From Gammaproteobacteria bacterium (GTDB lineage Bacteria > Pseudomonadota > Gammaproteobacteria > JAJPIJ01): DNA of 60,858 bases. The DNA lies in assembly GCA_021324815.1 (NCBI GenBank), contig JAJPIJ010000008.1:1-60858 (forward strand), read 5' to 3'. Every line of letters starts with the position of its first letter. The first letter of the stretch is position 1. This document shows positions 36,468 through 45,524 of this stretch, piece after piece. Below the pieces are notes generated by a model. It searched no databases. It was given only the letters and a program-made list of their open reading frames with translations, and was not told where the DNA came from. The position numbers and the translations under genes are program-made.

Positions 36468-39341
36468 ATGCCATCACCGGCAAGAACTGACGAATCCGCT
36501 GAAGTCGTCACCGGCGCGCTCAAGATCCCGCCGCACTCCATCGAGGCGGAGCAGGCCGTTCTGGGCGGCCTCATGCTCGACAACGAGGCCTGGGCAGCGG
36601 TGGCCGAACGCGTCGGCGAGGCGGATTTCTACCGCCACGATCATCGTCTCATCTTCCGCGCCATCGGCGCGCTGGCCGAGGCCGCCAAGCCCTGCGACGT
36701 CGTCACCGTCGCCGAGTGGCTGGAGCACGCCGGCGAGCTGGACAAGGCCGGCGGGCTGCCCTTCATCGCCGCGCTGGCCGAGCAGACCCCCACCGCCGCC
36801 AACGTCGTCGCCCACGCCGACATCGTCCGTTCCCGCTCGGTGCTGCGCCAGCTCATCCGCGCCGGCAGCAGCATCTCCGACATGGCCTTCCGTCCGGAGG
36901 GCCGCGCCAACGATGAATTGCTGGACGAGGCCGAGCGGCTGGTCTTCGAGATCGCCGAGCAGCATGCCCGCGGCCGCGCCGGCTATCTGCCCATCAAGCA
37001 ACTGCTGACCGGCGCGCTCGACCGCATCGACGAGCTCTACACCAAGCAGAGCCCCATCACCGGCGTGGCGACCGGCTTCAATCGTTTCGACAGCATGACC
37101 TCGGGCCTGCAACGCGCCGACCTGGTCATCATCGCCGGTCGCCCATCCATGGGGAAGTGCCTGGCTTGCGATTCGGAACTGGTGTTGGACGATGGAGCGG
37201 TGGTGGCCATCGAGGATCTCCATCGTCACGGTCGCGGGCGGCGTGTCGGCACGCTGAATGATGACTTTCGCCTCGATCGCGCCACGCCCTCCGACTACGT
37301 TGATGACGGTGTCAAGCCGGTGTTCGAGGTGATTACCAGATTGGGTCGTCGCGTTGAAACCACGCTGCCGCACCCCTTTCTTACCATTTCCGGGTGGAAA
37401 CCCCTCGCAGAATTGAGGGTGGGGGATGCGGTCGCCGTGCCACGGACATTGCCCGTATTCGGCGACGGTGACATGCGCGAATGTGAAATAAAACTTCTGG
37501 CGTATCTCATCGGTGACGGCGGCCTGACCGGCAATACCGCTCGTTTTACCAGCAGCAATCCGGCCATTGCGGCGGATTTTGCGACCGCCGTGCAAAACTT
37601 CGGCGGCCTGCGACTCACTCGCTCGGAGAATCGAGCGGGGTTTGCGCCGTCATGGCGCGTGGCGGCGGATGCCGGTCAAGTGAGGGCCGCGCGCGGTGAT
37701 TTTGCATTCAGGCTGACGCAAAGGCTGACGGAAACCTCGATCTCCCAACGCCAGCTTGCCTTTGCCGTTGGCGTCAGCCCGTCCACGATAACCCACTGGA
37801 AGCAGGGGGAGACGGTTCCCGATTCGAAGACATTCGTCCGCCTTTGTGAAGTGCTGCGGGTGACGCCGGATGGCTTGGCCCCTGGCGGCGTCGCTGCGGC
37901 GCAGGCGAACGTTCCCAATCCACTCGTGCGCTGGCTCAGCGAACACGGCTTGATGGGCAAAGCATCCTCGCAAAAGATCATCCCTCCTGTGGTATTCCGT
38001 CTTAAACGCCCCCAACTGGCGCAGTTTCTGAGCTGTTTGTTCGCCACCGACGGCTGGGCGACGGTTCTGAAATCCGGCCAGGCGCAATTGGGTTACGCCA
38101 CCGTCAATGAAAAACTGGCCCGCCAGGTGCAGCATCTGCTGCTGCGCTTCGGCGTGATTGCCTCGCTGCGCCTGCGATGGGTGCGATATCGAGAGGCTCG
38201 CCGCCCTTCCTGGCAGCTCGACATCACTCATGCCGATTCGATACTGACCTTCGCGCGCGAAATTGGAATTTTCGGCAAGGAAGAGGCCCTGGAGGCCGCG
38301 GTGCGGGCCGTGGCACAGCGCCGTCGCCAGATGAATCGCGATCTGGTGCCCGTAGAGGTATGGTCGTTGCTTGAAAAGGCAAAAGGCACCATGAGCTGGA
38401 GTGGACTTGCGCGCAAGGCCGGGGTGCCGGAGTCGAATATTCATGTACACCGCCGTGCACTGTCGCGGGCGAGGCTGGCGCGTTTCGCGCTCGCCCTGGG
38501 CGATCGGCATCTGCTCAATCTGGCGAACAGCGACGTTTATTGGGATCGCATCGTCTCGATTACGCCGGCCGGTCAGAAGCAGGTGTATGACCTGACCATC
38601 GCGGGCACCCACAATTTCATCGCCAACGACATGTGCGTGCACAACACCGCCTTGGCGCTCAACATCGCCGAGCACGCCGCCATCAAGGACAATCTACCGG
38701 TCGCGATCTTCAGCATGGAGATGCCGGGCGAGCAGCTGGCCATGCGCATGATGTCCTCGCTCGGGCGCATCGATCAGCTGCGGGTGCGCACCGGCAAGCT
38801 GCACGACGAGGACTGGCCGCGGCTGACCTCGGCGGTGCAGATGCTCTCCGAGACCAGGATGTTCGTCGACGACACGCCGGCGCTAACGCCGGGCGAGTTG
38901 CGCGCCCGCTGCCGGCGCCTGGCGCGCGAACACGGGCTGGGGCTGGTGGTGGTGGATTACCTGCAATTGATGCAGGTGCCGGGCACCAAGGAGAACCGGG
39001 CCACGGAAATCTCCGAGATTTCGCGCTCACTCAAGGCGCTGGCCAAGGAACTCAACGTGCCCATCATCGCGCTGTCGCAGTTGAACCGCAGCCTCGAGAG
39101 CCGCACCGACAAGCGGCCGGTGATGTCGGATTTGCGCGAGTCCGGCGCCATCGAGCAGGACGCCGATTTGATCGTGTTCATCTATCGCGACGAGGTCTAC
39201 AACGAGAACAGCGAGCAGAAGGGCATCGCCGAGATCATCATCGGCAAGCAGCGCAACGGCCCCATCGGCAAGATCGAGCTCGCCTTCCTCGGCCAGTTCA
39301 CGCGCTTCGAGAACCTCGCCCACGACGACTATTCCGCATGA
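36468..39341 (+). CDS. dnaB: Replicative DNA helicase DnaB precursor containing an intein
   Basis: 957 codons; removal of the 496-residue intein leaves a 461-residue helicase, the usual DnaB size. The N-terminal domain (PPHSIEAEQAVLGGLMLDNE) binds primase; the RecA-like motor domain has Walker A GRPSMGK-T split by the intein between Lys230 and Thr727, then IFSMEMPGEQLAMRMMSS, LVVVDYLQLMQ (Walker B), IIALSQLNRSLE and DLRESGAIEQDAD. DnaB is the hexameric fork helicase. Splicing is needed for an intact ATP site. ATG 36468 follows GAGGT; the stop overlaps alr (ATGA). Confidence 0.96.
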   Translation: MPSPARTDESAEVVTGALKIPPHSIEAEQAVLGGLMLDNEAWAAVAERVGEADFYRHDHRLIFRAIGALAEAAKPCDVVTVAEWLEHAGELDKAGGLPFIAALAEQTPTAANVVAHADIVRSRSVLRQLIRAGSSISDMAFRPEGRANDELLDEAERLVFEIAEQHARGRAGYLPIKQLLTGALDRIDELYTKQSPITGVATGFNRFDSMTSGLQRADLVIIAGRPSMGKCLACDSELVLDDGAVVAIEDLHRHGRGRRVGTLNDDFRLDRATPSDYVDDGVKPVFEVITRLGRRVETTLPHPFLTISGWKPLAELRVGDAVAVPRTLPVFGDGDMRECEIKLLAYLIGDGGLTGNTARFTSSNPAIAADFATAVQNFGGLRLTRSENRAGFAPSWRVAADAGQVRAARGDFAFRLTQRLTETSISQRQLAFAVGVSPSTITHWKQGETVPDSKTFVRLCEVLRVTPDGLAPGGVAAAQANVPNPLVRWLSEHGLMGKASSQKIIPPVVFRLKRPQLAQFLSCLFATDGWATVLKSGQAQLGYATVNEKLARQVQHLLLRFGVIASLRLRWVRYREARRPSWQLDITHADSILTFAREIGIFGKEEALEAAVRAVAQRRRQMNRDLVPVEVWSLLEKAKGTMSWSGLARKAGVPESNIHVHRRALSRARLARFALALGDRHLLNLANSDVYWDRIVSITPAGQKQVYDLTIAGTHNFIANDMCVHNTALALNIAEHAAIKDNLPVAIFSMEMPGEQLAMRMMSSLGRIDQLRVRTGKLHDEDWPRLTSAVQMLSETRMFVDDTPALTPGELRARCRRLAREHGLGLVVVDYLQLMQVPGTKENRATEISEISRSLKALAKELNVPIIALSQLNRSLESRTDKRPVMSDLRESGAIEQDADLIVFIYRDEVYNENSEQKGIAEIIIGKQRNGPIGKIELAFLGQFTRFENLAHDDYSA
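37158..38645 (+). mobile_element. DnaB intein with LAGLIDADG homing endonuclease and internal helix-turn-helix
   Basis: 496 codons, residues 231-726 of the precursor. It starts with Cys (CLACDSELVLDDG), has the block B Thr-x-x-His (TTLPHPFLT), and ends with block F VYDLTIAGTHNFIAND and the terminal His-Asn before Thr+1, so all splicing residues are present. LAGLIDADG-type motifs lie at about precursor residue 343 (LLAYLIGDGGL) and 517 (LAQFLSCLFATDGW). Between them (about 416-468) lies a Cro/C1-type helix-turn-helix: SISQRQLAFAVGVSPSTI. GC content and codon use look less biased than in the flanking dnaB sequence. Confidence 0.93.
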
Positions 39342-40510
39342 GGCCCGCCCGGGTCGTCATTGATCTCGACGCCGCGCGCGCGAACCTGAGGCTCGCGCGC
39401 GCGCTGGCGCCCAAATCCAAGGTCATGGCCGTCATCAAGGCCGACGCCTACGGGCACGGTCTCACGCGCATGGCGCGCGCCTTCGCCGCCGCCGACGCCT
39501 TCGGCGTCGCCTGTCTCGAGGAGGCGGTGCAACTGCGCGAGGCGGGCATTCACCATCGCATCGTGCTGCTCGAAGGCGTGTTCGATGCCGCCGAGCTCTC
39601 CGGCGTGCACACGCACAGGCTCGATATCGTCGTGCATTCACTCGTGCAACTGGAGATGCTGGAGCAGGCCGCGCCGGGCGCGCCGATCCCGGTGTGGCTC
39701 AAGATCGACACCGGCATGCACCGTCTCGGCCTCCCGATCGAGCAGCTCCCCGGGGCGTGGCAGCGGCTGCAAGCCTGCAAGGCGGTGGCGCAGCCGGTGA
39801 TGTTGATGACGCATCTGGCGAGCGCGCAGCAGCGCGGCGCCTCCTCGGTGATGCGGCAGTTGCGCAACTTCGAGGCCGCCACGGCCGCGTTGAGCGGCGG
39901 GCGCTGCATCGCCAACTCGGCGGCGCTGCTGTCGCTGCCGGCGGCTCACGCCGACTGGGTGCGGCCCGGCCTCATGCTCTACGGCGTCTCGCCGTTCGAG
40001 GACGGGGCGGCGGCGGGCGCGGAATTAAGGCCGGTCATGACGCTGCGTTCAGCGCTCATCGCCGTCAACCGCGTGCGCGCGGGCGAGACCATCGGCTACG
40101 GCGGCACCTGGGCCTGCCCGGAGGACATGCCGGTGGGCGTGGTGGCGATGGGTTACGGCGACGGCTATCCGCGCCACGCCGAGCCGGGCACGCCGATCCT
40201 GGTCAACGGCAGGCGCGCGGCGCTGATCGGGCGGCCATCCATGGACATGCTGAGCGTGGACTTGCGGAACGTGCCGCAGGCGAAGATCGGCGATCCGGTG
40301 ATTTTATGGGGGGCGGGCGACGGCGGCATCCTGCCGGTGGAGGAGGTGGCGCGCCACGCCAATACCATTCCCTATCAGTTGCTATGCTGCGTGAAGATGC
40401 GCGCGCGTTTCGAAATCGAGGGCATGGCCGATGATACGACACCGGGCGGCACGCTCGCGGTCGAGGAACTCGATCTCGAAGCTACGCCCGTCGACGACGG
40501 CATCGCCTGA
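39338..40510 (+). CDS. alr: Alanine racemase
   Basis: 390 residues from ATG 39338, overlapping the dnaB stop; a longer upstream frame only reads dnaB in another frame. It is a PLP enzyme that makes D-alanine for peptidoglycan. The PLP lysine is Lys34 in VIKADAYGHGL; the catalytic Tyr lies in GYGGTWACP. Other conserved segments: KIDTGMHRLGLP, RPGLMLYGVSP, GYGDGYPRHA and GRPSMDMLSVDL. The dnaB-alr order is conserved in gammaproteobacteria. It converges on the small gene at 40538. Confidence 0.97.
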   Translation: MRPARVVIDLDAARANLRLARALAPKSKVMAVIKADAYGHGLTRMARAFAAADAFGVACLEEAVQLREAGIHHRIVLLEGVFDAAELSGVHTHRLDIVVHSLVQLEMLEQAAPGAPIPVWLKIDTGMHRLGLPIEQLPGAWQRLQACKAVAQPVMLMTHLASAQQRGASSVMRQLRNFEAATAALSGGRCIANSAALLSLPAAHADWVRPGLMLYGVSPFEDGAAAGAELRPVMTLRSALIAVNRVRAGETIGYGGTWACPEDMPVGVVAMGYGDGYPRHAEPGTPILVNGRRAALIGRPSMDMLSVDLRNVPQAKIGDPVILWGAGDGGILPVEEVARHANTIPYQLLCCVKMRARFEIEGMADDTTPGGTLAVEELDLEATPVDDGIA

Positions 40511-40537
40511 TACTGTCTTGACATCGATGTCTGGTAT

Positions 40538-40801
40538 TCAGCGCCAGGATTTCGGTATGACCGGATGGAGTCGGTCGATATCCGCCTGCACCTGCTCGCG
40601 GCTGCGTTCGTACACGATCTCCCTGCCGAGTGCTTTTCCGGAATAGGCCCGGCCGTTTCGGGTCGGGGTCAAATCGCACTTGACGTTGTGGACGCCTTCA
40701 CCAAGCACCACCTGTATCCGGCTGGCCTGCTTGTTGAAGACCACCACGTCTATGGTCTGCCCGCTCTCCGTGATGCGTACCTTGATTTTTTCTGCGTCCA
40801 T
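40538..40801 (-). CDS. Small conserved hypothetical protein
   Basis: 87 residues, no signal peptide or membrane span. The sequence reads as a small soluble alpha/beta protein: IKVRITESGQTIDVVVFNKQ, RIQVVLGEGVHNVKCDLTPT, GREIVYERSREQVQADID. I do not recognise a family with certainty; the pattern of short beta strands followed by a C-terminal helix is plausible for a real protein, and codon use matches the neighbours. It converges on alr with a 27-base gap. Confidence 0.6.
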   Translation of the reverse strand: MDAEKIKVRITESGQTIDVVVFNKQASRIQVVLGEGVHNVKCDLTPTRNGRAYSGKALGREIVYERSREQVQADIDRLHPVIPKSWR

Positions 40802-40832
40802 TCATTAACTCCGCCCAAGTCTCGAATGACAT

Positions 40833-40850
40833 GTTAGCAGGTTGATGCAA
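40833..40850. repeat. Second copy of the dispersed-repeat edge
   Basis: GTTAGCAGGTTGATGCAA, an 18-base exact match to 15611-15628, the left edge of the inverted-repeat element. Here only the edge is present. It supplies the last codons and stop of the broken gene at 40834-40982. Confidence 0.7.
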
Positions 40851-40982
40851 TTGGATTGGGATTCGGGTCCGAAGTCAGCCCCAGCTTTGCGAACGGGATG
40901 ATGAAAAGCAGCGGACCTGAGCCGAACACACCAGCAGTGCCAGCCCTATCTTCACCAGCCGATTCTCCAGATATTTTTTCAT
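40834..40982 (-). pseudogene. Frameshifted small membrane protein
   Basis: ATG 40982 opens MKKYLENRLVKIGLALLV; the frame then breaks, and a second frame continues FGSGPLLFIIPFAKLGLTSD followed by PNPNPI. Read together these make a typical one-helix small membrane protein. The break sits at a GTGTGT stretch (complement, about 40927-40932), where one extra GT would explain the shift. The C-terminal codons after PNPNPI and the TAA come from the dispersed repeat, so the original end is also lost. The unbroken frame stops early after about 35 codons. Confidence 0.6.
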
Positions 40983-40991
40983 TTTGTATTC

Positions 40992-41070
40992 TCGAACGCC
41001 CGCGCTCACCGGCGGCGCTGGAACCGCGAAGCGGCGACAGCGACGTCCGAGTGGAGCGCGTTGTTGTGCG
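40992..41070 (-). repeat. Integron attC-like recombination site
   Basis: On the minus strand the sequence begins CGCACAACAACGCGC immediately after the stop codon of the gene at 41071 and ends GCGGGCGTTC. The arms CGCGCTCcACTCGG and CACGCTC-like CCGGTGAGCGCG pair over seven bases with unpaired extra bases beyond, as in attC sites, and a central CCGC-GAA-GCGG hairpin lies at 41024-41034. The R' box GTTCGAG deviates from consensus GTTRRRY. No integron integrase is in view. Confidence 0.5.
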
Positions 41071-41370
41071 TCATTTCGTCAACCCAAGCCACAGGGTTAC
41101 AGCCGCCGAAAGGACTGCGGAGAGAACTGCTATTGCGATGGCGCCCAAAGGCTTCTGCCACCATTGCAACTCTTGGCTTAAGCGAGCACTAAGGGCCATT
41201 TCCACTCGTTTCCAACGTTGCTCGAACTGTGGGTTATTGGAAGTGGGGCTGTCGCGCAGCAGCGAATCACGCTCCTTTCTAACCTGGGCGAACGGGAGGG
41301 AATCGATCGCGCTGGTCTTAACGATAGCCTCGATTCGTTCGAAGTTAGCGACGCGATCTGCTTCCGACAT
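41071..41370 (-). CDS. Small tail-anchored hypothetical protein (possible gene cassette)
   Basis: 99 residues from ATG 41370 (MSEADRVANFERIEAIV). A TTG 33 bases upstream is less likely. The N-terminal two thirds are charged and helical (FAQVRKERDSLLRDS, RWKRVEMALSARLSQEL); a single hydrophobic span near the C-terminus (LGAIAIAVLSAVLSAAVTLWLG) should anchor it in the membrane. I do not recognise the family. It is less GC-biased than its neighbours, and an attC-like palindrome begins directly after the stop codon, as in integron gene cassettes. Confidence 0.6.
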   Translation of the reverse strand: MSEADRVANFERIEAIVKTSAIDSLPFAQVRKERDSLLRDSPTSNNPQFEQRWKRVEMALSARLSQELQWWQKPLGAIAIAVLSAVLSAAVTLWLGLTK

Positions 41371-41420
41371 GGTCAGTTCACCGCGCTTGTTAATGACGCA
41401 CAACTAGAATTAGACGACCT

Positions 41421-41442
41421 AAAAGTCGCTTTATAAAGCGAC
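41421..41442 (-). terminator. Rho-independent terminator-like dyad
   Basis: GTCGCTTTATAAAGCGAC (41425-41442) is a perfect 18-base dyad; on the minus strand it is followed by TTTT. It could end leftward transcription from the NTF2-like gene (stop at 41631). The rest of the AT-rich gap 41371-41630 holds no gene that I can support; GGGGTCGACTCAGACC near 41606-41621 resembles edges seen near insertion elements but cannot be assigned. Confidence 0.5.
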
Positions 41443-41630
41443 AAACTACTGTATAAATCTGTCGGGGCGTCAATCATAAGCTCAAAATTCAAGCACTTGC
41501 TTTCCAATAGTACACCCTAAAAGCTGGAAACAAACGCAACTTCAAAGATAAGGTTTGAATCATAGCTTCACAGCATAATTATTGCGCTTGCATCAGTAAT
41601 CAATGGGGTCGACTCAGACCAATATTAATT

Positions 41631-41990
41631 CTAGCCGCTGTAATTGGCGACGACTTTGATGATCTTTCCGTTGGCGTCGATCTCCATGAATTCGCCAGTT
41701 TTTGATCCGCGATGATTCACGTAGTAGAGCACGACGCTGGAAAGCCCCCACATGACGTCGATAAGTTCAAATTTGAGATTTGGGTAGGCTTCAAGTCCAC
41801 GCTTGAAATATTTTCTCAACGCTTCCGTTCCTCTCACCGTGCCCAAGGGGTCGTTTAGTAATTTGGCCGCAACTGGCGACGTGAGAACGACCTCCGGCGC
41901 ATAATGCGACATGATTTTATCGAGGTCATGGGCATTCCACGCTTGAATCCAATGGTTCGCGAGTTTGCGCGCTTCGGTTTCCGTGAGCAT
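41631..41990 (-). CDS. SnoaL/NTF2-like domain protein
   Basis: 119 residues. It has the cone-shaped NTF2 fold pattern: EARKLANHWIQAWNAHDLDKIMSHYAPEV, GTVRGTEALRKYFKRGLEAYPNLKFEL and VLYYVNHRGSKTGEFMEIDANGKIIK. Members include ketosteroid isomerase-like enzymes and many uncharacterised small-molecule binding proteins; substrate cannot be inferred. It lies 3 bases after the HAD-hydrolase gene, at the end of the macrodomain-KefB-MAPEG-HAD series. Confidence 0.85.
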   Translation of the reverse strand: MLTETEARKLANHWIQAWNAHDLDKIMSHYAPEVVLTSPVAAKLLNDPLGTVRGTEALRKYFKRGLEAYPNLKFELIDVMWGLSSVVLYYVNHRGSKTGEFMEIDANGKIIKVVANYSG

Positions 41991-41993
41991 GTT

Positions 41994-42842
41994 CTAGCCT
42001 TGGTATGAGCCGGCCTGGACGGCGATCTGCTCGGCCATGTTGCGCACCGCCATCTTGAGGAAGTTGGAGAGATCGGAGCCCTCGGCGTAGTTGGCGGAGT
42101 AGAGCGTGTTGACGCGGCGGTCGGCGACGAACTTGTAGGCCTTGCCCCACTTGGTCTCCTGCGCCTTGTCGTACACGCCGATGGCGATGCCTTTTTCCTT
42201 GTTGACCAGCGAGAAGCAGGGGATGTCGGTCATGCCGTCGCCGACGAAGATGAACTGGTGCATCGGGATGCGCGTCTGCTCGTGAGTGAATTTGCGATTG
42301 ACATCGAACGGCTTGCCGCGGTATTGCGGACCGATGAGACCCTTCTGGATGTGAAACAGGTAGCGGGTCTTGTCGGTGAAGCTCACGACCTTTTTCGTGA
42401 AGCAGGCGTGGCCCTTGTCGTCATAATCGAATTCCGAGGTCCACATGTCGGTGAACTCATGCGCGATGCGCGTATGCCGCAGGACATCGCCGATGCCGCT
42501 GCTGATGAGATAAAACTCCACTGATACGTGCGGGTGCGCCTGCCGCACGCATTCGCGCAGGCTGGGGAAGAGCTTCTCCACGCCGCCGTGCAGCGGCAGT
42601 TGCCTGCCCCAGGCCGCGAGACTCTCGCGGGTGATCGGCGGTATGGCGCCGTTGCGCGATTTCTGGATCATGGCGTAGAGATAGGCCGGCACGGGGTCCC
42701 AGTCCTTGTCGATGAGGCTGCTGACTTCGTGCTGCCAGAAGTGCGCGGTGTCCCTGAGGCCGGCGTGGCGCAGATAGCCGGTGGTGCTGTCCGGCGCCAG
42801 CGTGTCGTCGAAGTCGAAGATGACGGCGATGATGTTGTGCAT
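41994..42842 (-). CDS. HAD-superfamily hydrolase
   Basis: 282 residues. Motif I is FDFDDTLAPDST (nucleophile and acid/base Asp), motif III/IV is FVGDGMTDIPCFSLV with the metal-binding Asp. The cap region (about 20-130) is helical and large (LRHAGLRDTAHFWQHEV). Substrate is unknown; HAD proteins of this size include phosphoserine phosphatase-like enzymes. It lies 15 bases downstream of the MAPEG gene and 3 bases upstream of the NTF2-like gene, so it is probably co-transcribed. Confidence 0.88.
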   Translation of the reverse strand: MHNIIAVIFDFDDTLAPDSTTGYLRHAGLRDTAHFWQHEVSSLIDKDWDPVPAYLYAMIQKSRNGAIPPITRESLAAWGRQLPLHGGVEKLFPSLRECVRQAHPHVSVEFYLISSGIGDVLRHTRIAHEFTDMWTSEFDYDDKGHACFTKKVVSFTDKTRYLFHIQKGLIGPQYRGKPFDVNRKFTHEQTRIPMHQFIFVGDGMTDIPCFSLVNKEKGIAIGVYDKAQETKWGKAYKFVADRRVNTLYSANYAEGSDLSNFLKMAVRNMAEQIAVQAGSYQG

Positions 42843-42857
42843 GCGCGCGGCGGGTGT

Positions 42858-43250
42858 TCAGTGCCTGAGGTAGTAAAGGATGTTGATGGCGGCAAGGCCC
42901 AGGATGACGAGCCAGGTGAGCGTTGCGCCGATGAATCGCCCCGGCGTGGGGCGTATGGTCGTCCCCAGACCCCAGGCATGAGCGATACGGGCGATGATGA
43001 GCGCGATGCCGTAACTGTGCAGCATGCGGGGCGCGCCCTGATGGATTTCGCAGAGCATGAGCAGCAGCAGCGCCAGCGGCACGTACTCGGCGAAGTTGGC
43101 GTGCACGCGAATGGCGCACTCCATCGCCTGCCTGCCACCCGTGCCGATCGGCACGCGGTTTTTCACGCGCAAGGCGACGACCCGCGCCGACAGCGCAATG
43201 AAAATCAGGCTCATGATGCCGGCATACAAGGCGGTAATGGGGAGGCCCAT
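42858..43250 (-). CDS. MAPEG-family membrane protein
   Basis: 130 residues with four membrane helices. The signature RVHANFAEYVPLALLLL is that of MAPEG proteins (membrane-associated eicosanoid and glutathione metabolism), whose bacterial members are poorly characterised and may have glutathione transferase activity. The start overlaps the stop of the KefB-like antiporter by 3 bases. Glutathione gating of Kef-type systems makes the pairing suggestive, but this is inference. Confidence 0.9.
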   Translation of the reverse strand: MGLPITALYAGIMSLIFIALSARVVALRVKNRVPIGTGGRQAMECAIRVHANFAEYVPLALLLLMLCEIHQGAPRMLHSYGIALIIARIAHAWGLGTTIRPTPGRFIGATLTWLVILGLAAINILYYLRH

Positions 43251-44842
43251 CAGCTTTCTCGTTGCGACAACGGTGGGGTGGGGACGTCCGTCTTCCTGGA
43301 CGTGCGATTATAAAGCGCTTCCAGCACATGTTCAGCGAAGCCGGCGCCGGCCTCGTCGTACACGTTGAAATCGAGATCCACGCCGGCGGCCAGCGCCGGT
43401 TCGCGCTCGTCGGGGTAGCGCGAGGCGGCGCTGACGAGCCCCTGGTAATTGCGGCGGCGCAACTGCCGCGCGGCGATCTCGTTGGCCTGCGGATCCGGCA
43501 TGGCGAGCAGCACGGCGCGCACGCCGTCGAGCTTCACACGGGTCCAGAAGCCGGGGTCCTCGGCGTCGGCGTAGAGCACGCGACGGCGCTGCTGCAGATG
43601 CTTCTCGACCTTGGCGGGGTCGGAATCGAGGCCGACCACGCGCGCGTGTTTGTTGAGGAAGTCGTAGGCGCCGGTGCCGACACGGCCCATGCCCATGATG
43701 AGGATGTGCGCCTGACCGAGCGACAGCGGTTCGTCGTCCACGTGCTCCACCCGCCGCTCGAGCGGCATCAACCGGTGCCCGATTTTTTCATAGAGGGCGT
43801 GGGCATGGCGGTTGAGCGGCGCCGCGAGGATGAACGACAGCGCCGTCGCCAGCGCGCACAGCAGCACCCACTCATGCGACAGAAAGCCATGTTCCGCCAT
43901 TTTACTGGCGATGATGAGGCCAAACTCGCTGAAGCTCGCCAGGCTCAGGCTGGCCAGAAAGGCGCTGCGCGCCCGCAGCCGCATGCACAACATGATGACG
44001 AAGAACAAGACGGCCTTGACGGGCAGGGCGAGGGTCAAAAGCAGCGCGCCCACCAGCGTCTGCCAGTCCGGCAGCGCGGTCATGCCGATTTGCAGGAAGA
44101 AGCCGACCAGAAAGGCCTCCCGCATGCTCCACAGGGCATCGCCCAGCTCGGTGGCCTTGTCATGACCGGCGATGAGTATGCCCAGCGCCAGCGCGCCCAG
44201 CTCCGGGCTCAAGCCCAGAAATTCAAACCCGGCGCCGCCGGAGAGCGCCAGCAGCAGGCCGAACAACACCAGCAATTCATCGTGACCGCTGAGCCGGAGC
44301 AGGGCGTGCAGCAGCGGGCGCAACAGCGGCAGGGCCAGCAACACCAGGCTCCACGGCGAGGGGACGTTGCCGCTGACGTAGCCCATGAGACCCACGGCGA
44401 TGAGATCCTGGAAGACGAGGATGCCGACCGAGACGCGGCCGTGGAAGGCGCGCAATTCCTGCCGCTCGTCCAGCGCCTTGGCCGCGAGCACGGTGCTGGA
44501 GAAGGCCAGCGAGACGGCGAGCAGCACCGTCGCCGGCGTGCCGAGGGCGCCATGGAGTGCCAGCAACGGAACGAGCATCAGGGTCGTGAGCAGCAGGTGC
44601 GCGCTGCCGCCGGCGAGATTGGTGAGATCGAGCAAATTGCGCAAGCGCAATTTGAGGCCGACGCTGAACAGCAGCAGCAGCACGCCGGCGTGCGCCAGCG
44701 CGGGCAGGGTGGCCGTCATTTGCACGTCGTACAGGCGCAGGAGCAGACCGGCGCCGAGATAGCCCACCAGGGGCGGCAGGCCGAGTTGACGGGCGGCCAG
44801 TCCCAGCACGAAGGCCGCCGCGATCCAGAGCGCTTCCAGCAT
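43250..44842 (-). CDS. KefB/KefC-like cation:proton antiporter
   Basis: 530 residues. The CPA2 antiporter domain has about twelve membrane helices (LWIAAAFVLGLAARQLGLP onwards; GHDKATELGDALWSM loop). A cytoplasmic NAD-binding RCK/TrkA-N domain follows with ILIMGMGRVGTGAYDFL (GxGxxG) and VLLAMPDPQANEIA. It should exchange K+ or Na+ for H+. It is shorter than E. coli KefB/C (about 600), lacking the distal C-terminal region. Downstream overlap with a MAPEG gene. Confidence 0.9.
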   Translation of the reverse strand: MLEALWIAAAFVLGLAARQLGLPPLVGYLGAGLLLRLYDVQMTATLPALAHAGVLLLLFSVGLKLRLRNLLDLTNLAGGSAHLLLTTLMLVPLLALHGALGTPATVLLAVSLAFSSTVLAAKALDERQELRAFHGRVSVGILVFQDLIAVGLMGYVSGNVPSPWSLVLLALPLLRPLLHALLRLSGHDELLVLFGLLLALSGGAGFEFLGLSPELGALALGILIAGHDKATELGDALWSMREAFLVGFFLQIGMTALPDWQTLVGALLLTLALPVKAVLFFVIMLCMRLRARSAFLASLSLASFSEFGLIIASKMAEHGFLSHEWVLLCALATALSFILAAPLNRHAHALYEKIGHRLMPLERRVEHVDDEPLSLGQAHILIMGMGRVGTGAYDFLNKHARVVGLDSDPAKVEKHLQQRRRVLYADAEDPGFWTRVKLDGVRAVLLAMPDPQANEIAARQLRRRNYQGLVSAASRYPDEREPALAAGVDLDFNVYDEAGAGFAEHVLEALYNRTSRKTDVPTPPLSQRES

Positions 44843-44906
44843 GGCCGGATTCTACCTTAAGGCATGGGCCGGCCGCCCATTCTGGCGGGCCGGCATGACG
44901 GCGGAA

Positions 44907-45434
<528 letters not shown>

Positions 45435-45524
45435 AATCCGCCGGATGACACATATGGCAATTGCCATAGTGTCTGATCATGCGTAGCATGAAATCAACGT
45501 TCAAATAACCACGGGAGTTTCTCA

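Noticed and set aside
40856-41407. 183-codon plus-strand frame
   Set aside because: It overlaps the broken gene, attC-like site and the minus-strand gene with a membrane span; its product looks like random translation.
43262-44860. Long plus-strand frame opposite the KefB-like antiporter
   Set aside because: Gln/Arg/His-rich shadow of a membrane protein gene with clear NAD-binding motif on the minus strand.
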